A stretch of DNA of 58,058 nucleotides from Nocardia asiatica NBRC 100129 (lineage in GTDB: Bacteria; Actinomycetota; Actinomycetes; Mycobacteriales; Mycobacteriaceae), in NCBI RefSeq assembly GCF_000308415.1, contig NZ_BAFS01000085.1, positions 1 through 58,058 of the forward strand. The letters are read 5' to 3'. The position numbers and the translations under genes are program-made. Below are positions 52,616-58,058 of the stretch, in pieces (the stretch's first letter is position 1; the number at the start of each line of letters is the position of its first letter). The notes beneath the pieces were generated by a model. That model saw only the letters and a list, made by a program, of their open reading frames with translations. It was not told the DNA's origin and did no database searches.

Positions 52616-53098
52616 GTGCGCTACGAAGAACTGGCCGACGTGCCGTGCTCGATCACGCGCCCCCTCGTGATCTTCGGTGATCGCTGGACTCTGCTGATCC
52701 TCAAGTCCTGCTTCTCCGGCATCCGGCGGTTCAACGCTTTCCAGAGCACATTGGGCATCTCCCGCAGCAGATTGCAGGATCGCCTGGACCGGCTGATCGA
52801 CAACGGCATCCTCGTCAAACAGAAGGCTGCCGTGGGTGCGCACGAGGAATACCGCCTCACCCCCAAAGGGCACGACATCTACCCGATCCTGCTGGCCATC
52901 CGGGATTGGGGCGATGCCTACATGGCGCCGGAGGGGCCGCCGGTGCGCTACGGTCACCGCGACTGCGCGGGCGAGGCGCACGTACGCCTCGAATGCGACC
53001 TCTGCGGAGCGGAACTCGCCGCCCGCGACGTCACCCCCGAGCCGGGCCCGGGTCTGCTCGACGCCACCGCCGCGGATTCCGCTGGTATCACGCGCTGA
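52616..53098 (+). CDS. HxlR-family transcriptional regulator
   Basis: 160 residues. The start CSITRPLVIFGDRWTLLILK is the HxlR signature, and the winged helix follows (FQSTLGISRSRLQDRLDRLI, then EEYRLTPKGHDIYPILLAIR). The C-terminal part has Cys in CDLCGAELAARDV. The GTG is preceded by GGGAG with almost no spacing, so a leaderless start is possible. HxlR proteins sense redox or electrophiles and control an adjacent oxidoreductase; here the neighbour is a damaged SDR gene. Confidence 0.88.
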   Translation: MRYEELADVPCSITRPLVIFGDRWTLLILKSCFSGIRRFNAFQSTLGISRSRLQDRLDRLIDNGILVKQKAAVGAHEEYRLTPKGHDIYPILLAIRDWGDAYMAPEGPPVRYGHRDCAGEAHVRLECDLCGAELAARDVTPEPGPGLLDATAADSAGITR

Positions 53099-53829
53099 GT
53101 CGCCAAAAGGCATCGGATACGAAACCGCTCGACAACTCGCCGCCCGGGGCGCCACCGTGCTGGTCGGCGCGAGGAACACCGCCCGCGGCGCCGCTGCCGC
53201 CGACAAGCTGACCGCCGAGGGGGCGGACGCACGCTTCGTCCAACTGGACGTCACCGACACCGATTCGGTCGGCCGCGCGGCGGCGTGGATCGATGAGGAG
53301 TTCGGCGAGCTCGACGTCCTGGTGAACAACGCGGGCATCGCGGGACGACGCGACGGGGACGGAAAGCCCTCGTCCACCGCCCTGACCACGTTGCGAGAGG
53401 TGTACGAAACGAACGTGTTCGGCGTCGTCGCCGTGACGAATGCGATGCTGCCGTTGCTGCGCCGCGCCGAGGCCGGTCGAATCGTCAACGTGTCGAGCGA
53501 GGTCGGCTCACTGGCGCTGATGATGGATCCCGGCGGGCCCATGTGGCCGATGGCTTCGATCGCGTACCCGTCCTCGAAGACCGCCCTCACCTTGGTGACC
53601 GCGATGTATGCCAAGAAATTGAGGGACACGCCGATCAAAGTGAATGCCGCGAAGCCCGGTTACTGCGCGACGGATCTCAACGGCAACACCGGTTTCCGCA
53701 CCGCTGAGCAGGGTGCGGAGGTGGCCGTGCACCTCGCGACCCCTGCCCGCGGACGGGCCGAGCGGGCAGCTGAGGGGGTACCGCTGGGGTGCTCCCGCGG
53801 GTGACGAATACGGTGTGCTGCCCTGGTGA
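53099..53829 (+). pseudogene. SDR oxidoreductase, N-terminal deletion and C-terminal frameshift
   Basis: The Rossmann Gly motif is cut: the sequence begins PKGIGYETARQLAARGATVL right after the HxlR stop, lacking about 15 N-terminal residues and a start codon. The core is fine, with LDVLVNNAGIAG, IVNVSSEVGS and the active-site YPSSK. Near 53746 an extra C shifts the frame; the other frame completes LPADGPSGQLRGYRWGAPAG and DEYGVLPW, the usual family ending. Probably inactive. Confidence 0.75.
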
Positions 53830-53945
53830 GGTGAACGCCGGGTAGGCGTGCCCGGCCGCCGCTTCGGGTGCTGCTTCGTGGGTTGCCCAGCCGCCTCTGA
53901 GCAGGCGCTACTGCTCGGAGGTGTTCGCGACGGCTGGTGCGGACG

Positions 53946-54632
53946 TCACTCGGCGAACCAGGTGGCGACCTCGTCGGGTTCGGCGCGAGCGGTGCGGAAC
54001 CCGTTGACCGGGTGCTCGGTATCCGGATAGCCGAACGAGACGCCGCAGACCACCTTGCGGTTCTCGGGAATGCCGAAGTAGTCCCGGATGAACGGGGAGT
54101 AGGACGCCAACGCGGCCTGCGGCGCCGCGCCGAGGCCGAGGCTCTGCGCGCCCAAAAGGAAACTGCCGATGTAGAGGCCGCAGTCGATGGCCCCGTAGAC
54201 CCCCAGATCCGCTTCGCTGGTCACGATCGCCACGTGGGGCGCGTCGAAGAGTTCGAAGTTCCGCACGGCCTGCCGCATGGTCTTCTCGTGGTCGCCTTTG
54301 GTGATGCCGACGCTGTCGTACAGCTGCTTCCCGCATTCGCGCCTGCGGTCCCGGTACACCCCGGTGTATTGCGCGGGGAATTCGAAATCCGGTGCGGGTG
54401 TGGCGGTCGCGATGTGTTCGATCAGTTCCTTCCGGAAGCGATCGGTGCCCGCACCCTCCGTCACCACGACCTGCCACGGCTGGGTGTTGCACCACGACGG
54501 CGTGCGCTGGGCCAGCCGCAGCAGGGCGCGGATGGTGTCACGCCGCACCGGCCGCGAGTGGAACTGCCTGCAGGTCCATCGCTCGTCGAGCACCCGCGTC
54601 AGCGCCGTGAAGTCATCGGTCGTCACTGTCAT
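53946..54632 (-). CDS. Nitroreductase-family flavoprotein
   Basis: 228 residues of the FMN nitroreductase fold: ERWTCRQFHSRPVRRDTIRA with the phosphate-binding Arg, RTPSWCNTQPWQVVV, DCGLYIGSFLLGAQSLGLGA, and GVSFGYPDTEHPVNGFR. It probably reduces quinones, nitro compounds or other electrophiles with NAD(P)H. It is divergent from the DNA methyltransferase gene. Confidence 0.9.
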   Translation of the reverse strand: MTVTTDDFTALTRVLDERWTCRQFHSRPVRRDTIRALLRLAQRTPSWCNTQPWQVVVTEGAGTDRFRKELIEHIATATPAPDFEFPAQYTGVYRDRRRECGKQLYDSVGITKGDHEKTMRQAVRNFELFDAPHVAIVTSEADLGVYGAIDCGLYIGSFLLGAQSLGLGAAPQAALASYSPFIRDYFGIPENRKVVCGVSFGYPDTEHPVNGFRTARAEPDEVATWFAE

Positions 54633-54813
54633 TCCCCCGCCTCCTTTGGCAGTCTTATTTCGAGACTGAACGCTAGCATCGAAGCCTCGGGCGCGAAAGC
54701 CGACGGTCGTAGGCTCGCCGAGGGCGGGCGCGTCGAGCGCGACGCGCGCAGCCTGGCGATCCGGTTGTCCGCGTTGCCGCTATCGGGGTGGCGGGACGAG
54801 GCAGAATCCCGAT

Positions 54814-56754
54814 ATGGCGTCCGAAGCACCCGCCGCGCGGGACCGCAAACGGCACGGCAGGCATTACACGCCCCCGGCGCTGGCCCGCTTCCTCGCCCAG
54901 CGGCTGCTACGCCACGTCGAGCCCTCGGACGCCGGAGTGCTGCGCGTGCTCGATCCGGCCTGCGGCGACGGCGAGCTGCTGCTCGCGACGCATCACGAGG
55001 TCGCGGCTCGGTTCCCGGGTGTCCGGCTGGTGCTGACCGGCTACGATCTGGACGCCGGCGCGCTCGCGGTCGCCCGCGAACGCGCCGGTGCGCAAGGGAT
55101 CGCCGCGCACTGGCGCAAGGCCGACTTCCTCGCCGTCGCGTCCCGGCTCGCGGACGGTTCCTTCGACGCCGTGATCACGAACCCGCCGTATGTGCGCACC
55201 CAGCAGCTGGGCGGATCGACCGCGCAGTTGCTGAGCAAGCGCTTCGGTCTGCGCGGGCGGATCGACCTGACCCATCCGTTCGTCGCGACGCTGCCTCGAT
55301 TGCTGGCCGAGGGGGGCGTGCTGGGGCTGTTGTGCGCGAACCGATTCCTGACCACCAAGGCGGGCGCGAACATCCGGCGACTGCTGCTGACCGACCTGTC
55401 GCCGGTGGAGCTGTACGACCTGGGGGACACCAAACTCTTCACCGCCGCGGTCTTGCCCGCGATCACCATCGCTCGGCGCGCGAGTCACCGCGACGGCTGC
55501 CGGTACGTTTCCGCCTACCAGGTCAGCGATGAGACGCCGAACGGGAAAACCCTTTTCGAGGCTCTTGCCGATACGAACGGCTCGTTTGTCGAGTTCAACG
55601 GCCGGACCTTCGCGGTCGAGGTCGGCGAGTTGGTGACGGCGCCGCGCGACGATCACGCGGCGGGGCACGGCAGCGGGGGTTCATCCGGTCGCGCGGCGGC
55701 ACGCGACGGGCAGACGGAAGCAAGCGATCACCGCCCCGCGACGCGGGAACCGGATGTCGCTTGGCGGATGTCGCACGACTCGGTCGACGCCTGGTTGACC
55801 CAGGTAGCGGCGGCGACCTGGCGCAGTTTCGGCGACCTGGCCCGCATCCGGGTCGGCATCAAGACCACCGCCGACCACGTGTTCATCTCCGACCGCTGGG
55901 CCGACGCCGACCCGTGCCCGGAACCGGAATTGCTGCTCGATCTGATCACCCACCACGACCTCGCGCCGTGGCGGGCCGTTCGCGCCCGCGACGTTCGGGT
56001 GCTCTACCCCTACGACCTGGCCCGTTCGCGCCGGACGCCGATAGATCTGGCCGAGTTCCCCCGGGCCGCGGCGTATCTGCTGTCGCATCGGGAGACGCTG
56101 GCCGGGCGCCGCTACGTCGTAGCGAGCGGGCGCCCCTGGTACGAGATCTGGGTTCCGCAGCGCCCGCACTTGTGGCGCGAGCCGAAACTGGTCTTCCCGG
56201 ACATCAGCGACCGTCCGCGTTTCGCGCTGGACAGAACGGGCGCGGTGGTCAACGGCGACTGCTACTGGATCTCGCTGCCCGACTTGGCGGCGGCGCCCGC
56301 GGAGGCGACGCGCTTGGCGTATCTGCTGATGGGCGTGGCCAATTCGGCAGTCGGGCTGCGGTTCTACGACGCGGTGTGCGGCAACCGGTTGTACTCGGGC
56401 AGGCGGCGCTGGATCACCCAGTACGTGTCGCGGCTGCCGGTGCCCGATCCGGCGGCCGCCCGGTCGGCGGAGGTCGTCGACCTGGTGCGCGAGTTCGCCC
56501 ACGGGCGAGCGCCGGACCAGGCCGCCCAGGCCGAACTGGACGAGCGGGTGGCCGCCGCGTTCGGCGTCCGGTCAGGCGCTGAACTGGACCCCGACCATCG
56601 GCAGCAGGGTGCGGCGGGCGAACTCGCGCGCGGCTCCTTGATCGCTGACCGGGATGAGGCCGTCGGGGGTGAGGGCGAGCGAGAGCGCGAGACGGGCCAT
56701 GATCTCGGCGACCAGATCGGCGTCGAAATCGTGCGTGCCACCGGTATCCGGTAA
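54814..56754 (+). CDS. N6-adenine DNA methyltransferase, Eco57I/TaqI-like
   Basis: Up to 646 residues. Motif X-like RHYTPPALARFLAQRLL, SAM-binding motif I VLDPACGDGELLLA and catalytic motif IV NPPYV are present near residues 15, 45 and 125. The C-terminal half (about 325-590) has the look of a TaqI-type target-recognition domain. No nuclease motif is seen in it and no restriction gene is adjacent. The last ~60 residues overlap the opposing TetR gene and have unnatural composition, so the native end may be near 56580. The ATG follows an AGGCAGAA stretch. Confidence 0.82.
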   Translation: MASEAPAARDRKRHGRHYTPPALARFLAQRLLRHVEPSDAGVLRVLDPACGDGELLLATHHEVAARFPGVRLVLTGYDLDAGALAVARERAGAQGIAAHWRKADFLAVASRLADGSFDAVITNPPYVRTQQLGGSTAQLLSKRFGLRGRIDLTHPFVATLPRLLAEGGVLGLLCANRFLTTKAGANIRRLLLTDLSPVELYDLGDTKLFTAAVLPAITIARRASHRDGCRYVSAYQVSDETPNGKTLFEALADTNGSFVEFNGRTFAVEVGELVTAPRDDHAAGHGSGGSSGRAAARDGQTEASDHRPATREPDVAWRMSHDSVDAWLTQVAAATWRSFGDLARIRVGIKTTADHVFISDRWADADPCPEPELLLDLITHHDLAPWRAVRARDVRVLYPYDLARSRRTPIDLAEFPRAAAYLLSHRETLAGRRYVVASGRPWYEIWVPQRPHLWREPKLVFPDISDRPRFALDRTGAVVNGDCYWISLPDLAAAPAEATRLAYLLMGVANSAVGLRFYDAVCGNRLYSGRRRWITQYVSRLPVPDPAAARSAEVVDLVREFAHGRAPDQAAQAELDERVAAAFGVRSGAELDPDHRQQGAAGELARGSLIADRDEAVGGEGERERETGHDLGDQIGVEIVRATGIR

Positions 56755-57195
56755 CCCGCGCAGTTTCTCGGCCAGGTAGTCGCGGCCGACGGCGAGTATC
56801 GGTCCGGCTTCGGTGGTCAGCCGGGGCAGGATCAGGTCGGGCTCGGTCCGCAGCAGCCTGCGCAGCAATTCGTTGCCCGCGATCGCGCTGATGAACGCGA
56901 CGAAGATCTCGACCAGTTGGTCGTCGGTGCCCGAGACGGCGTGCACTTGCTTGTCGATGGCGGCGACGAAGCGCTGCGCCTCCCGCACGCTGACCGCCTC
57001 GACGAGGTCGTTCTTCGATTCGTAGCGCCGGTACAGCGTGGCCGGGCTGATGCCGGCGCGGCGGGCGATCTCGCCCATGCTGGTTCGCTTGATGCCGAAG
57101 TCGAGGAATGCCGAGAGCGCGCTTTCCAGCAGCTTTTCCCCGTCGGCGACCGGCTTCTCCAGAATGCGCTGCAGTATGGGCGAGACGGTAGGCAT
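56572..57195 (-). CDS. TetR family transcriptional regulator
   Basis: 207 residues. TetR DNA-binding domain: LLESALSAFLDFGIKRTSMG, then EIARRAGISPATLYRRYESK and DLVEAV. The C-terminal helical ligand domain ends LLPMVGVQFSA. GGAG lies 5 bases before the ATG at 57195. It is divergent from the SDR gene at 57421, which it may control, with a 225-base gap between. Its 3' end overlaps the DNA methyltransferase frame on the other strand by 183 bases. Confidence 0.88.
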   Translation of the reverse strand: MPTVSPILQRILEKPVADGEKLLESALSAFLDFGIKRTSMGEIARRAGISPATLYRRYESKNDLVEAVSVREAQRFVAAIDKQVHAVSGTDDQLVEIFVAFISAIAGNELLRRLLRTEPDLILPRLTTEAGPILAVGRDYLAEKLRGLPDTGGTHDFDADLVAEIMARLALSLALTPDGLIPVSDQGAAREFARRTLLPMVGVQFSA

Positions 57196-57420
57196 CGGAT
57201 CTCCAGTGGTTTCGGCGCGGTGGCCGGGCCGTGGCCGGTAGGCGCGGCGTCGCGACGGGTGCGGACGGGACATCCATTATTTCATTGGGTCGGCGCAGCG
57301 TGACCGGGCATCGCCCAACCGTGCCGTCCACCGACAATAGGTCGCGCGTCCAGATTCGACTGACTAGCCTGTGGATGGCGTCCGGCCGCACCATCGGCCG
57401 GTGCGGAAAGGGGTTGGGCT

Positions 57421-58058
57421 GTGGGGTATTTCGCGAATCGCGTGGTGGCGGTCACCGGTGCGGGCTCGGGTATCGGCCGGGAATTGGCCGTGACGCTGGC
57501 CGGTGCGGGGGCCTGGCTGGCGCTGTCGGACAAGTCGGCGGAAGCCGTCGCCGAGACGGGCGCGTTGTGCGCCGCCGCGGGCAGCGAGCCGGTGGTGAGC
57601 ACCGTGGACGTCACCGACCGCCCGGCTGTGTTCGAGTTCGCGCAGCGGACCGTCGCGCGGTTCGGGCGCGTCGAGGCGCTGTTCAACAACGCGGGCATAC
57701 TGCATGTCGGCAGCGTGCTGGAGTCGCCGTTCAGCGACTTCGAGCACGTGATGGCCGTCGACTTCTGGGGCGTGGTCAACGCGACCAAGGCGTTCCTGCC
57801 GCATCTGCTGGCCGCCGAGCGGGCACACGTGGTCAACATGTCCTCGGCCTTCGGGTTGGTGGCGGTGGCGCGCCACGCGCCGTACAACGCGGCGAAGTTC
57901 GCCGTGCGCGGCTTCACCGACTCGCTGCGCCAGGACATGCGGGCGGCGGGCGGCAGTGTGCGGGTCACCGGCGTGTATCCCGGTGGCGTGCTCACCGGGA
58001 TCGCCCGCTCGGCGCGCGTGGCGCCGGGTGTCGACGCGGCGCGGGTGGTGCGCCGATT
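57421..58058 (+). CDS. SDR-family oxidoreductase, 5' part only
   Basis: The first 212 residues are in the window; the gene continues past the end. Cofactor motif VVAVTGAGSGIGRELAVTLA, NNAGI, the catalytic Ser in NMSSAFG and YNAAK active site are all intact, so it is a classical NAD(P)-dependent short-chain dehydrogenase. AAAGGGG lies 7 bases before the GTG start. It is divergent from the TetR gene. This class in Mycobacterium includes many lipid and steroid enzymes; the substrate is unknown. Confidence 0.9.
   Translation, partial: MGYFANRVVAVTGAGSGIGRELAVTLAGAGAWLALSDKSAEAVAETGALCAAAGSEPVVSTVDVTDRPAVFEFAQRTVARFGRVEALFNNAGILHVGSVLESPFSDFEHVMAVDFWGVVNATKAFLPHLLAAERAHVVNMSSAFGLVAVARHAPYNAAKFAVRGFTDSLRQDMRAAGGSVRVTGVYPGGVLTGIARSARVAPGVDAARVVRR

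Noticed and set aside
53946..55532. 531-residue plus-strand frame across the nitroreductase gene
   Set aside because: The nitroreductase on the other strand is intact and recognisable; the plus frame is its shadow running into the methyltransferase gene out of frame.

Overview
The window is high-GC actinobacterial DNA and almost certainly comes from Nocardia or a close mycolate-making relative. The best evidence is a block (about 41.9-52.4 kb) whose gene order matches Mycobacterium tuberculosis Rv2238c-Rv2247: ahpE, DUF3052, lipoprotein, aceE, PucR/FasR-type regulator, fabD, acpM, kasA, accD6. No kasB is present between kasA and accD6. Other actinobacterial markers are an MmpL transporter, DUF3145, a CYP125-like P450 and an NDMA-dependent alcohol dehydrogenase.

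Layout. 0-9.4 kb: the 3' end of a SigF/SigB-type sigma factor; a divergent MarR/MmpL pair sharing a palindromic operator; a CsbD-like stress protein; a secreted Gly/Ala-rich protein; metY; an OsmC-like protein; an AI-2E permease; a DUF2867 reductase. 9.4-19.9 kb: a TerD-vWA protein, a divergent pair of VirB2-like small membrane proteins, two tandem Tat lipoproteins (DUF1254/DUF1214) that share blocks of identical DNA, a CYP125-like P450 with a TetR gene, and a TerD-DUF2510-HNH gene that is probably split by a frameshift. 19.9-28.3 kb: PabA-PabB fusion, aminoglycoside-phosphotransferase-like kinase, DinB-like protein, NDMA-dependent alcohol dehydrogenase, DUF1801, two serine hydrolases, DUF3145.

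28.4-41.9 kb is accessory DNA. It has visibly lower GC in places, two regulators with HTH plus helical-repeat architecture, small membrane proteins, methyltransferases, a glycosyltransferase, and a translationally coupled cis-prenyltransferase/FAD-oxidoreductase pair. It also holds many gene remnants: a second copy of the FAD-oxidoreductase tail, an eroded ECF41-type oxidoreductase/sigma/DoxX locus, and a decayed propeller-like gene. It ends at the 3' end of a tRNA-Val gene, which suggests a genomic island, although no integrase is visible.

52.4-58 kb: HxlR regulator next to a damaged SDR gene, nitroreductase, solitary N6-adenine DNA methyltransferase overlapping an opposing TetR gene, and the 5' part of another SDR gene.

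The core block links pyruvate oxidation (AceE, acetyl-CoA) to malonyl-CoA formation (AccD6) and FAS-II elongation (FabD, AcpM, KasA), with a probable local regulator between aceE and fabD. Several genes carry single-base shifts in G or C runs, so raw-read confirmation is needed before they are called true pseudogenes. Everything here was read from sequence by eye; no database search was run.
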